Assembly: GCA_028551475.1 (NCBI GenBank)
Contig: CM052362.1
Span: 18,086,021-18,150,020 of the forward strand
DNA from: Casuarina equisetifolia
Taxonomy: Eukaryota > Streptophyta > Magnoliopsida > Fagales > Casuarinaceae
Direction: 5' to 3'
DNA length: 64,000 nt
Part shown: positions 44,365 to 56,290 of the stretch, piece by piece
Layout of the letters: every line of letters begins with the position of its first letter
How positions within the stretch are numbered: the first letter of the stretch is position 1
The notes under the pieces: model-generated
What the model was told of the DNA's origin: nothing
Database searches by the model: none
Seen by the model: the letters and a program-made list of their open reading frames with translations, nothing else
Translations under genes and position numbers: made by a program

Positions 44365-45244
44365 ATGAGAAAGAAATTTAAGCTTTAAAGTCATCTTTTA
44401 TGAGAAGGGTAGTACTGATTGAGAGAAAGAAGCAAAGCCTAAAAAAAAGAAAAAAGAAAAAGGAAATCCATATATCCTCCATAATTGGATTCAAATGATG
44501 AACCCCAACAAAAAGGAGGAATGCAACATGAGCATGTTCAACTTTTCACAGCTTAGATTCTGACAACAACCTAAAGCATTAAACTGATGCACTAGGACAC
44601 CTACCCCAAACACTTATCAGACAAGGACTTCACTTACATCACCTATGCTTGATTAGCTGATACATGTGCTTCTTTTTCTTTTTCCTTCCACTGCACACAT
44701 ACTTATTATCTGTAGGTGGATGTTCAATCCCAAGACCGGAAGGACAGCCTGAGCATGATTCAGCACACTAACATAAACAAATGGGAAGATGTTATGTAGG
44801 CAAGAGTACACATTTGAGAAAAGCCTCCCACGTCGAGGCAAATGCCAACAGGAATGTGATCATTTATGCATCCAACAAAGCAACAACATCGACATCCACA
44901 TCTCTCATCTTTTAGGGGAATGCAGGATAATGAGAACCTTTTCATGAACCATCTCAATGCATTCAATCATTATATTTAATCTGGAAAGCCAGACAAACAC
45001 GTCCACCAAGAACACAACCCCACCCCCCCTCTTTTTCTCCTCTCTCTCTCTCTCTCGTAGATACACACGTTCAGCCATAATGCTCGTTATTCATAAACAG
45101 ATCCTTAAGATTCTAACATACTGCAGATGGAATTCCAGGTTCATACAGAAAAACTAGCAAGTGACACGGTTCACGCTATCACTTCATACAACGATATTAT
45201 ATTAAACCCAATACATGGCACATAAGTATTTAACTTCACAATCC

Positions 45245-45384
45245 TCACGTAACATACTTAGCAAACCATTCTAACAGGTTTTGATGGGCCTCCTCAGCAG
45301 GCTTCACCGCTGCCTCATCTTCAACATTGCACCTAAGTGTCCATCCATGCGTGACTTTGGAAATATCTTAACATAAATATCAAC
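45245..45384 (-). pseudogene. Dienelactone hydrolase fragment A' (exon 7 only)
   Basis: Exon 7 matches copy A but is 140 nt instead of 141, with one T missing before the AHGW region. Exons 1-6 are absent: the matching intron stops near 45,510 and the spacer upstream of A resumes near 45,655. Confidence 0.8.
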
Positions 45385-46312
45385 CTGAAAAGAAACAGGA
45401 TTAACTACTATCATATGCAAAAACTGAGAAAGGGTGGTCTAAAGTTACCAACATGGGTTTATTAAGCGCATGGCCGATGTAATAACAATATCAGGAAGGT
45501 TGAAAAGAGATAGGATTAACTACTATCATATGCAAAAACTTAGCATGGGATCATTTCTCCCATTTGTAACTAGATTGTATTAGGTTTCTTTGTTTTATCA
45601 ACGAAGAATCAAGTTTTTCCCAAACTACAATCATGTTTTGACAACCACCACTACATAACAGATAATGAAAAGAGAGACTCGAGGAGAAGAAAGAAAGGGA
45701 GAAGTGACATGGTTGCAGCCAGGACAAGATCGAGCTTTGATCGGTCCAGTCTAGGACAGCCCCGGCGGATCGTGGATGCATTAGCCTCATTTACCGTGCT
45801 CTCAGTGAACTTATCTATGAGAACAAACCCATGGTTCTGTCGTGAAGATGCTGTTTTGGCTATCTTTTTCAAGAATTATTTCCTTTGGTATATGGTTTAC
45901 AGAATAGTATAAAGGATCATCATTAGCTAAATGTTAGTGGTGTTTTCAAAAGTGGATAAAAAAGAGAAAGAAAAGTAAATGTTTTCTAATGGTATGCTGT
46001 TGTCGGATAACATCATTTCTTTTTATATTCCTTCCACTTCCACTTTTTAGTCGTCCCTTTGGTTTGGTGCTTTGTCCATGGAAGTCATGATTCCACCCTC
46101 TCTTTTTATCTTTTCTTTTTCATAGCCATTCACCTTGCATTTTTATTCTCTCACAAACACGCGTCGTTCCAATTGCAGCCACACTTTCGGATAAAGCATG
46201 AGAACATTATTCATACACCACTTGGTTCAGTCTCTTTCATGCTAGAGATTGAAGACCTAGTGATCTCAATCGTTTCACAGTCCCCAAGCAGCACACAAGA
46301 ACTCGACAAATC
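45385..46312. other. Deletion scar of A' and spacer to B'
   Basis: A segment of intron 6 is partly repeated (about 45,405-45,430 and 45,510-45,540). About 110 bases (45,541-45,655) without a counterpart in block 1 follow, then the A-B spacer. The unmatched filler marks the 4.1-kb deletion. No gene. Confidence 0.45.
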
Positions 46313-48392
46313 TCACTTAACATACTTGACAAACCATTCCAACATGTCTTGATGGGCCTCCTCAGCAGACTTCAGAGATGCCTTGTCCTCAGCACTGGAC
46401 CTTGTTGTCCACCCATGTTCGACATTTGGGAAAATCTTCACATAGGCATCCACCTGAGAGCAAACCGGATTATTTCATCTCCATCATATGCAAAGATTGG
46501 GGAAAAAGAAGAGCAAAAGTATGTACATGAGCCTATATAAATTACAGATAAACAAAAAAGGTCAAAAAGATTTGATCTTCCTACCTCAGGTTTGGAAGAA
46601 AGGGCCGCTTCAAACTGTTTCAAGAGTTCAGGCGGAGAATACTTGTCAATCTCGGCTCCCAGCACTGCAGTAGGAACCCTAACCCCTGAAATGATTTCCA
46701 AATCATTGACAATTAAAACTAGCACTCTTCTTGCACTATTCACGCATAAATAAACAAAATTACGGTGGTGAAATAATTCCACGACAAAAGAAATGGTTTC
46801 TAACAACCAGGAAAGTTGTGTTATTACAATTGAGACAAACTTAGCCTTTATGCGTACCCTTGATGTCATCCACTGAGACAAACGAAGGATGTAATAGAAC
46901 AGCAGCTTGGATTAAGTCAGACTGTCCGAGTTCAACCACAACCTTGGCTGCAAGGAATACCCCAAGTTCAAATATCAGGCCTCTTTTCTGACAAGAATGT
47001 TGTGTAACTTGAAGTATTAGAAGAATGCCGATTTCTGTTTTTTCTTTTTTTCTTTTTTTCTTTTTTTAGGTGTAGTGGGTGAGAAAGGGCGGAATACAGA
47101 GCCATGAATATGCACATAAACATAAAAATAACCAGAAAACAAAAAAGAAATCATCTTACCACCCCAGCAAAAGCCTGCAGCCCCAACAGCAGAGACACCT
47201 TTACTTTTTAGAGCTTCAATTACTGGCTTTGCCTCCTCAAGTCCCTTGTCCTATTGAAATAATTGTAGGAATTCAGACACTATTATTGGTGGACAAATGA
47301 AAATTGCATGCGATTCTACTCAAAACTGCAATATTAGATAGTCCCGTAATTTATGAAGGACCATGTGCTAAATTCAGCAATAAAAATAGACAAATTGATT
47401 AGACGAATCCACACCCACCTTCAGGCGGCCTATACGAAAAATTCTCAAACTCCAAACGAAGTGCAACAGCACTCTCAAGTTTCATAAAAAACTGAAGAAA
47501 AAAAAAAGAACAATCTTAAGACATTGTCCATGCAAGCATAAAATGTAGGAACCCAACCGTTCCATGATCCTTCAACCAAACTGGCAGAGGCCTATCAGGA
47601 ATGTCATACAGAAAGGGATCTCCATGAAAGAAGTCAGGAACCACCACATAGAATCCAGCCGCTGCAACCTTGTCTGCAAGTTTCCTTTGAACATGGAAAG
47701 CAGCTTTAAATTAGTTTTCAGAGGCAAAAAGTAAGCACAATGCAAATTGCTGATTGGTGATTTTGTCTGCGTGTGATAAGTGATTGGGCATGTTTACACT
47801 ACAGTCAAAGATGAGAATTTCCCATACCTCAAGTTTGGAGCTTCATAACCTTCGAGAAAAGTCAAACACGTAAAGTTAGAAGAACGATAGCCATAACAAA
47901 ATTACATGCTCAATGATTGTCTATAGCAGGGAGATATGGACACGCATGTATATTACTTGTCCACCAAGAATTCCCACCTAATCTAGGAACCCATTTTTGA
48001 TATCCCAACCGACCCCAAAGAGAAAAAACAGAAACAAATACGACAAGAATCGCATGAAGATGCTAATGAACTTTCCCCAAGATTCATGTTCTACGTAGAA
48101 TAAGAAAGTAAAAATTGTAAAAACCATTTCTTCCACCAATCACCTTTAACCCGACAAAAAGAATCAACACCCAGATCACAGTTTGATGATAAATGTAACA
48201 CCGAAGCGACCAAAGAAGACTAGTGTAACGAAATATATAGGTACCAAAGACGTCAGAGATGAGAAGGATAGCAAGCTTGGATTTAGGGTCGCCAGAGACA
48301 TAGCTGCCGAGGCCACCAAGCTGTTCAACAAGGCCAGCTCCGGCGTTTGGGTTCAGCGTCGGTGGATTGGAGCAGCACTGAGGGCCTGCCAT
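46313..48392 (-). CDS. Dienelactone hydrolase family protein, copy B'
   Basis: Seven exons on the minus strand: 48392-48245, 47849-47828, 47684-47558, 47250-47160, 46947-46858, 46685-46585 and 46453-46313. They encode 239 aa starting MAGPQCCSNPPTLNPNAGAG. The triad is Cys127 (GFCWGA), Asp173 (GAEIDK) and His206 (EHGW). It is nearly identical to B in exons 6 and 7. Differences include HGDPFLYDIPDRPLPVW in the exon 3 lid and DDIKG instead of DDFKG. The acceptor of the 22-nt microexon is AAG, where B has CAG. Likely function as for the other copies; substrate unknown. Confidence 0.92.
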
Positions 48393-48506
48393 TCTAGTTA
48401 GTCAAACTAGCACAAGCACAAGCACGAACGCGAACATATAAACAGTCTCACGTATTATTTTGTGACTTGGACTTCAAGAAAAGCTTAAGGTTTCCACTAG
48501 AGATTT

Positions 48507-48524
48507 GAGTCATCCCTTACCTCA
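48507..48524 (-). promoter_or_regulatory. as-1-like element upstream of copy B'
   Basis: The minus strand reads TGAGGTAAGGGATGACTC, which matches the remembered as-1 core TGACGTAAGGGATGACGC at 16 of 18 positions with the same 12-bp phasing. About 120 bp upstream of the ATG. Confidence 0.55.
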
Positions 48525-49627
48525 ACACATATTTTATAATTAAGCTCCTGTAATATTTCAAAACATATTATAGAAGACAAAGAATAGGGACACCTAACTA
48601 GAAATATCCTTCCGTTAATGTTCTGCACAAGGTGTCACTTCAGCACTTCAAGTTACTATAGTTATTTATATTTGCTGGTGCACTAGTTTCATTGCATTAG
48701 TCTAAGAATTGGATTAATATATTGTAATCGTGTTAAAATAATAAGTTATTTTTTTAGTGGATTTGTTCAACTTAATCATCAAAAAACATGAATTATTGAT
48801 GCCTTTCCGATTCCATGGCATGTTATAGTAGTATTGTGGTTTTCTTCTCTTCTGTACCTGCTTCATGTTTGTCGTGTAGAAACTCGTTAACTTTGCGGCC
48901 TTTTTTTGACATCAACGAGTATAGAATTGATGTATGAAAAAGTGGACAAATAAAGAAATAGATGAGCATCTTTTGAAATGAGTGTAAACCACTGCAAATG
49001 TTGCTTCTTCCCCGATATAAGCAGTATGTATTAAGCAATTATGGTGAAATAGAAAAACGAGTAACCACTAAGGAGAATACCTAGTATGTATTAAGCAATT
49101 ATGGTGAAATAGAAAAACGAGTAACCACTAAGGAGAATACCTAGTGTGGTTCAGAATCAACAAAGATCCTCATCAAACATGAAAGAACTTATAAATAGAC
49201 AGTGTATATGCAGATTATAGCAAACATTAAGAGAACCTCCATGAGTGGATCTACATGTCCACTTTTAAGAACTTCCAATACTTTTCAAGCTTTCATCCTT
49301 AGTGAAGAGATGAATGTTAATCTAACTATTAAGACTGACGTGTCAAATGTAAAATTTTATCATGATATGTGAAACAATCATTTATACATACATACAAAAT
49401 TAAAACGTCAAAATTGTAATATTTAAAAACTTTGTTGGTTTTACTTTCTTATTATAATAACAATATTGGAAACAAAATACATGGCCATGATCATGAAACT
49501 ATCACCAAACCTCCAAAGCAATGAGGTTTTATTTTGTGCATAACAGTACAAAAGAGCAACATACAATCAGATCACATTGCTAACAAGCATGTTCTCTCAA
49601 CGTTGTCTTTCGAGTACAACGTAGTTT
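48525..49627. other. Spacer between B' and C'
   Basis: Matches the B-C spacer of block 1, plus a 60-bp tandem duplication at 49,023-49,142. No gene is recognised. Confidence 0.45.
49023..49142. repeat. Perfect 60-bp tandem duplication
   Basis: 49,023-49,082 and 49,083-49,142 are identical at every base. Block 1 has one copy, so this is a recent local event or an assembly artefact. Confidence 0.85.
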
Positions 49628-51614
49628 TCACTTGACATATTTGATTAACCAGTTCAACATGTCTAAATGAGCCTCTTCTGCACTTTTCACAGCCAATTCA
49701 TCCTCACTATTGTACTTCACTGTCCATCCATGAGCTACACCAGGGAATATCTTCACAAAGCTCTCGAACTGAAAGACATATGAATAATGGGAAGTCAACA
49801 AAATGCAATTACTCAGTTGTTCTTTTTTGACATCCTAAGCAGAAAATGGAAGTCATCCTACTATTGCTCTAATGTTGGAATAATTGTACACTATCTTCGC
49901 AAGAAACATGTTTCCAAGAAAGAATTTTAAGCCTTGAAATAATTTTTTATGAGAATGAGAATTCACCTCAGCTTTTGTAGATAACTTCTCTCCAAATTTT
50001 TTCAAATGTTCTGCTGGGAATATGTGGTCATTTTCAGCTCCCAATATAGCAACAGGAACCTTCACATCTGACACAAGGAACCTCAAGCCTCAGATAATAT
50101 ACCATTGGTAACACCTATTTGGCATAAGTTTGAGGAGGAGAAGACTTACTATCTATTTCATCCTCTGTGAGCGGACCAGGATGCAAAATGACTGCACACT
50201 GAATGTCAATTAAACTTGCTAATTTCACTGCTACCATCCCTGAAACACATGCGACAAGCTAGATCATAGCATCCGAAGCACTCTAGGATGTTATGTAAAA
50301 ACCATTTTTGAGCAAATCAAGCATTAAGTTTCCTCATCGAGGTCGAAATTGAGAGCACATCGCTTACCTCCCCAGCAGAAACCTGCAGCCCCCACTGCAG
50401 AAACACCTCTACTCTTCAGAGCCGCAATCACAAGTTTGGCATCTTCAAATCCCTTACTCTAGACGTAAAAAGAGTTCAAGGCAGTCAGGACTGTTTTAAG
50501 TCGTAAACTATAGATAATGTAATATTCTATTTAAACTTGGGTTCTAAATAAAAGATGCAAAAATTCACAATAGTGCATCAACTTTTTCAACATCAAAGGC
50601 AAATCGAAATGTGCCCCTGATTTTCTTTTTGACTCGTGCTCAATTTTTCACGTGCTACTTCCAAAGATTGTCGCTGAGAAGCAAGAAACTAACCGTGTTG
50701 TGAGCTTTTAGCCATGCATCTCGATCAAAGTGAGGGTCATTAACATTAACAACGGGGTCGCCGAAGAAAAAATCAGGAACTACCACCAAAAATCCACTTG
50801 CCGCAACTTTGTCCGCAAGTTTCCTTGTCATTGAGAAAACACAATGTTAGAAATTGGGCCCTAGGCAGAGTCTCCCTAAAAGGGGCCTCATGAGGAGCAA
50901 GTGCTCTCTTCCTTATAAACCATCGAGGCGTGGGCCAGACACTTTCTTGCACCTTCTGGTTCCATGAATCCCACTCAAGGTGGACATTCCAAGGATCCAA
51001 CTTGGCATCATCATTCACGTAAATTCCTCAACCAGGTGAACAATATGTTTGGTAATCTAATCACTATAAATTTATACCAAAATCAGGGCCAAAGCTTCTT
51101 TATTTCCTAATCCTAGAAAAGGCAAGATTGATCCCGGAAACGACAACCAAGAGAACCAATCAAGTAATCTCAGTATCCTCAATCTTCCCAAAGATCTTTA
51201 CCCTCTTAATTTTGGGTTGCAAAAAATCTACATGTTGATGTATTCAGCTACTTACAAGACTTCATCCAACTAAATACCAAGAAGGAATTATAGTACCTTA
51301 AATTTGGTGCTTCATACCCTGCAGAGACATCACATAATTAAACTACTGTCATTAGACTTCACACTCACTGTGCCATTTCACAAAGCTGCGGTAAAATGAA
51401 TGTAACAAATATAAGAAGAAAATGAAAAATGAAATACTCAATAAAATACAGAAGATGGATGTGTACCAAAAGCGTCGGAAAGGAAAAGGATGGCAAGCTT
51501 GGCGTCGGGGGGGCCGGTAACATAGGTTTGAAGGCCTCCAAGCTCTTGGACGATTCCTGCGCCGCAGGTGGGGCTCAGTGTCGGCGGGTTCAGGAAGCAC
51601 TGAGAGCCAGACAT
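49628..51614 (-). CDS. Dienelactone hydrolase family protein, copy C'
   Basis: Seven exons on the minus strand: 51614-51467, 51318-51297, 50823-50694, 50458-50368, 50239-50150, 50067-49967 and 49768-49628. They encode 240 aa starting MSGSQCFLNPPTLSPTCGAG. Exon 3 is 130 nt, one codon more than in A and B. The triad is Cys128 (GFCWGG), Asp174 in GAENDH and His207 (VAHGW). The lid reads GDPVVNVNDPHFDRDAW, unlike the A/B type, which suggests a different substrate pocket. It is the intact partner of pseudogene C. An upstream in-frame Met (MPLRN) exists, but MSGSQ aligns with the start of the other copies. Confidence 0.91.
50850..51045 (-). mobile_element. SINE-like insertion in intron 2 of C'
   Basis: This is the counterpart of the insertion in copy C, with a slightly decayed B-box-like sequence. 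Ends not defined. Confidence 0.35.
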
Positions 51615-51711
51615 GTTGCGGAGCGGCAATGGGTAACGCCGGCGTGGGAACAAGTACAAGGAAGCCACGGGCTTTCACAGGAGAGACAAAGGCAACAGTT
51701 TCAATCTTGGA

Positions 51712-51732
51712 TGAAGTCACTGATCACGTCAC
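51712..51732. promoter_or_regulatory. as-1-like element upstream of C', first half-site degenerate
   Basis: TGAAGTCAC (51712-51720) is followed by TCACGTCAC, with cores AAGT and ACGT 12 bp apart. It matches the layout upstream of C. About 100 bp from the ATG. Confidence 0.45.
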
Positions 51733-53076
51733 ATGCGAGAATAAAGAGCCGTGCCCCGTTTGAAATGGGTGTAAGCCGCCCTTCTTCTACTTCATTTGGT
51801 TTAGGTATATGGTTTGTATTCCAAGAATTCTTTCTTTAGGTATATGGTTATAAATTAATATAAATGATTAAGAAAACCCCTCAAGTGATTCACACAACTC
51901 GAGAATAAAAACTCAATATAGATTTAAAGCTTCCTGATTACCAACTAGAACTAGGAATCCTTAAACCGTAGTTCATATCGATAAGAACAAAGCATCACAA
52001 AGAAGTCAATAGCAGGTCTGCCACGGCACAAGCTAAGAAACAGTCAAACCATTATAACAAGACTTTTGTCTAAAAGGAACCAATAGTGGAAAATTTTGGC
52101 TTAACAAAAAAAAAAAAAGAAAAGGTAAAGTAGCACACCTCGTAGAACATGTTCAGTATTTCTAGTACCATCATTGTATGCAGGACAAAAGTTTAATATT
52201 AAAAAATAAAATTTATAAATTATCTTTTAAATTAAATTTTAAATTTTTTAATTATCACTATCAAACTAAAGAAAGAATTGAATTGACATATGTCACCGCT
52301 AAAAGTGAAGATAGAGTTAGGCAACCTAAGCCCCAATTTCCCAGGTACTCATACAAAGTCGTAAACAATTTTCCTAAAGAAAGCAGCGTTTGAAAAGGGG
52401 AAAATAATCCTAACCACAACTTTCATACTGACATGACTCCATTTTGTCCATTCACTTCAATCATATTAACTTGACACTTTTCTTTAATGTGGTTGAAAGT
52501 AACCCCAAAATCTTTTCTCTTAGCTTCTTAGATCTATCTCTAGGTAAAGCCTTGATAACAAGATCTGCAACTTTTTATCATGAACATGTCATTGTGGCTT
52601 TCTTCTTTCTTGTACATGTTTCATGCTTTTTAACATCAATGGGTTAGAATTGATGTTTAATCCTTAGCAAGACCTTGGTTTCAATTTTTTTTTAATTTTT
52701 TTTCTAACATGTCTGCGCACGCACTCTTAAAAGCTTGTGATACTTTTCATGTTTTCGTCCTTTGCGAAGAGTTAAATATTAATTTAGTTATTAAGATTAA
52801 TGTATCAAATATAAAATTATTTATCATATATATGCATAAAAAATTGAGACTTTGAAATTGTAATATTTGAAAACTTGGATATTCCTTATTGATTTTTATT
52901 ATAATAACAATATTGGAAGGAAAATATAAATCTATGATGAGGAAATTATCACCGAATCTCCAAAGCAAGGAGGTTATTTTCTGCGCACAATACAATAGAG
53001 CTATACAACCCAATCAAACTTCATTGCTCACAAGTGTGTTCTCTCAAAGTTATCTTTCAAGTACAATGAAGTTCTC
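51733..53076. other. Spacer between C' and D'
   Basis: A/T-rich spacer matching the C-d spacer of block 1. No gene is seen. Confidence 0.4.
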
Positions 53077-54949
53077 ATTTGACATATTTGATAAACCAGT
53101 TTAACACGTCTGAATGGGCCTCTTCAACACTCTTCACAGCCGATTCATCCTCAGTATTGTATCTCACTGACTATCCATGTGCCACACCAGGGAATATTTT
53201 CACAAAGCTCTCGAGCTGAAAGATATATGAATAATGGGAGGTCACAAAGTAGAAGATGGAAGTCTTCCTATTCTTGCTCTAATGTTGGAACAACTGTATT
53301 CTTTCATTGACAAAAACATGCTTATGAGAAAGGATTTCAAGCCTTGAAATCATCTTTTATGGGAATGAGAACTCACCTCAGCTTTTGTAGATAACTTCTC
53401 TCCAAACTTTTTCAACTGTTCTGGTGGGGAAGCGTTGTCAATTTCAGCTCCCAATATAGAAATAGGAACCTTGACATCTGACACAAATAACCTCAAGCCT
53501 CAGATAATATGCCATTGATAACTCCTATTTAGCATAAGTTTGAGGAGAGGGAGATTTACTATCTATTTCATTCTCTGTAAGCGGACCAGGATGCAAAACA
53601 ACTGCACACTGAATGTCGGTTGAACCTGCTAATTTCACTACTACCTTTCCTGAAAGACAAAGCCGCAAGCTGGATCTTAGCACTTTACGGTTTGATGTAA
53701 AAGCCATTTTTAAAGAAATCAAGCATTAGTTTCCTCATCGAAGTCGAAATTGAGAGCACATCGCTTACCGCCCCAGCAGAAGCCTGCAGCCCCTATGGCA
53801 GAAACACCTCTGCTCTTCAGAGCAGCAATCACGGGTTTGGCATCTTCAAATCCTTTATTCTAAACCAAAAAAAAAATCAAAAAATTCGAGTTAAGTTCAA
53901 GGCAGTTAGAAATGTCTAACTACAGGTCCGTCCTCTCATTGTGAGAACACTCATTTTCAATATTTTCTATCATTTGTATGTTGACATAAGCATTGCAAGT
54001 GGACTGAAACCCAACTTTGGGGTGTGAGGGTTTATAAAGCGGAGGCCCATCCTTGGCTCTAATATCATATTAGAGTGTGAGGATCCATCCAAAAACCTTA
54101 AGGCATTAGGTGGGAAATACTCATCACTTATAAGACCACATATTCATCCTCTTACTTTCAATATGGGACAACACTCACATTCAACACTCTCCTCACTTGT
54201 ATGCTGATATAAGTATTGTAGATTGAAGCCTCATTTTGGGGCGTGAGGGTTTATGAAACAGAAGCCCATCCTTAGCTTTGATACCATATTAGAGTGTTAT
54301 GGTCCATCCAAAAACCTAAGGCATTAGGTACGAAATACTCATCACTTATAAGACCACAAGTCTATCCTCTTACTTCTAATGTGTGACAACACCCACTTTC
54401 AACAAGAAGCAAGAAACCAACCGTGTTGTGAGCTTTTAGCCATGCATTTCGATCAAATTGAGGGTTCATCAAAATTAACAACGGGGTCGCCGAAGAAAAA
54501 ATCAGGCACTACCACCAAAAATCCACTTGCCGCAACTTTGTCTGCGAGCTTCCTTCACAGTCAGAAAACAAAATGTTAGAAATTGGGTCGTGGCTAGAGT
54601 CTACCTGAAGGGGCCGTATAACGAAAGCTCTCTTTCCTATAATCGATCGAGCTAAGTTCTAGTACCTTAAATTTGGTGCTTCGTACCCTGCAAAACATCA
54701 CGTAATCAAACTACTGTCACTAGAATCCACATGAATGTAATGAATAGAATAAAAAGTGAAAAAATGAAAGACTCATGAGGATAAAGGAGGTAGAGGAGTA
54801 CCAAAAACGTCGGAAATGAGAAGGATGGCGAGCTTCGCGTGGGGAAGGCCGGTGACATAGGTTTGAAGGCCGCCAAGCTCTTCGACGGCTCCTTCGCCGC
54901 AGATGGAACTCAGTTTCGGCGGGTTCGCGAAGCACTGAGAGCTCGACAT
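53077..54949 (-). pseudogene. Dienelactone hydrolase copy D'
   Basis: All seven exons are recognisable: 54949-54802, 54687-54666, 54552-54422, 53859-53769, 53649-53560, 53477-53377 and 53217-53077. Two lesions are visible. Exon 3 is 131 nt (one extra A in the lid region, GATGAACCC), shifting the frame. Exon 7 has TAG in place of the Trp codon after the catalytic His-Gly (53,171-53,173). The second is shared with fragment d and is therefore older than the block duplication. Exon 1 reads MSSSQCFANPPKL. Intron 3 has grown by a tandem repeat. The promoter still has a TATA box and one of the best as-1-like sites of the array. Confidence 0.85.
53930..54405. repeat. Two tandem copies of a ~220-bp repeat in intron 3 of D'
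   Basis: Two units about 220 bp apart share landmarks: GTGAGGGTTTAT, CCCATCCTT, CATATTAGAGTGT, CCATCCAAAAACCT and AAATACTCATCACTTATAAG. They diverge noticeably from each other. The unit is absent from the other DLH introns. I recall similar 'ATTAGAGTGT...GATCCATCC' sequence as dispersed plant repeats, but cannot assign a family. Confidence 0.65.
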
Positions 54950-55007
54950 TGCGAAACTGTAAATAGGTGAAGCCGGCGTGGGAACAAGTACGAGGAAGCC
55001 AAGCAAG

Positions 55008-55015
55008 TTTATAAA
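55008..55015 (-). promoter_or_regulatory. TATA box of D'
   Basis: TATAAAC on the minus strand, about 60 bp upstream of the D' ATG. Confidence 0.5.
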
Positions 55016-55044
55016 GAGAGGCAAAGTGGAACGTTCATCTTGGA

Positions 55045-55083
55045 TGACGTCACTGGTTACGTGACATCAACGCTATGACGTCA
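55045..55083. promoter_or_regulatory. as-1-like element upstream of D', with a third TGACGTCA
   Basis: TGACGTCA (55045-55052) and TTACGTGACATCA (55057-55069) have ACGT cores exactly 12 bp apart. A further TGACGTCA lies at 55076-55083. It lies about 30 bp upstream of the TATA box. Confidence 0.6.
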
Positions 55084-55498
55084 CTGATTACACAATTTTT
55101 AATTCAAAACTAGATTGAAAATGAAAGGTTGAAATTTTGATATATAATGTTCCCACCGCAGCTAATTTTGAATTGATTTATTGAATCTAAAGATGACTGA
55201 CGACAATATTATTAATGATTGATGATTTTTTTTTATAAAACAATCTAACAATGTATAGAAAGTCAACATAGTTAAAAGAGCAAAAAAATTAGATAATTTG
55301 TTATGAAAGGTTTGTAATAAGAGAAAAATCTCGGATAGCCCATCATTGTACCTTTTATTTTTCACCGGTTCACTCGTTGGCTTAATCAAGTTTACTTCTT
55401 TTGATTGATTCTATGCACTTGACACTTCTTCATTTAGACAAAAATAGGTTAAACCATTCTCTGGATTGTATCTGTGGAGGCCGGAATCTTGTGCTCAA

Positions 55499-55612
55499 TT
55501 AGAAGGTGTAGGAGCGGAGGCCACCGAGCTGTTTAACACGGCCAGCTCCGGCGGTTGAGTTCAGAAACCGGTGGGTTGGAGCAACACCGCGCTCTTTCTG
55601 ACATTTCTCCTC
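55499..55612 (-). pseudogene. Relic of DLH exon 1 (A/B type)
   Basis: The sequence matches the exon 1 region GGCCACCAAGCTGTTCAACA of A/B genes, with several differences and no intact start. Nothing of exons 2-7 remains beside it. Confidence 0.6.
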
Positions 55613-55714
55613 GGGATACTTTTATTGCTATCTCGAGAAAGACTTCATCTGTTATAGCCTCATTTATCATTTTAGTATCTTCATCGTGTTCTCAATGAAC
55701 TTCTCAATTACTCA

Positions 55715-55835
55715 ATCAACTCAGACTTTGCAAGTTGGACCACAACCTTGGCTGCAAAGGAATATCCAAGCTCATATATGAAGCCTCTTTTCGACAAGAA
55801 AGTTGTGCAACTTGAGGTGTCATAAGGAATTATAT
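55715..55835 (-). pseudogene. Relic of DLH exon 5/intron 4 (B type)
   Basis: The sequence matches the start of exon 5 and the adjacent intron of copies B and B' (GACCACAACCTTGGCTGCAA). Between this and the exon 1 relic is a stretch resembling the A-B spacer, so the pair looks like a collapsed third A-B unit. Confidence 0.55.
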
Positions 55836-56290
55836 ACTTTTAAGTTAAGTTTTTAACTTTTCTATATAATATTAAAGTTCGGGCTGAATTTATTCTTATC
55901 TCATATGACTTTGAATCTAATATTATTTGGCGTGTAAGGTATGTGTACAAAATAAAAGTATCACATCAAATGCACAATTTCTTGTTATGAAGCTTAAATG
56001 AAAAAAAAAAATATGTCTTTAATTTTTAAATTAGTTTTGGGATTGAACTTTAAATTTTGTAATGAGAATTTCATTTTGAGATTTTGAAATTGTAATATTT
56101 GAAAATGTAATTAATTTTTATTTTCATGTAAACAATAATAGAAGGAAAACGTGCAACCATATTCAAGAAGTTATCACTAAATTCCCAAAGTGAAGAGGTT
56201 ATTTTCTGCATACAGTATAGTGGGGCTACATGCACCCCTCAAATCACATCCTTAGAAGTGTGCTGTCTCAAACTTGTCTTCCAAGTACAA
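55836..56290. other. A/T-rich spacer
   Basis: No gene is recognised. The right part resembles the spacer found before copies C, C' and D'. Confidence 0.35.

Larger units (their letters stand above)
44402..53365. repeat. Segmental duplication, block 2 (A'-B'-C'-D' 3' end)
   Basis: Collinear with block 1. The junction lies at about 44,402-44,407, where intron 6 of fragment d (TTTTATGAGAA) passes directly into the sequence that starts at 25,245 (GAGAAGGGTAGTACTG). The shared GAGAA(G) is microhomology at the crossover. Relative to block 1, about 4.1 kb of copy A is missing. Confidence 0.8.
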
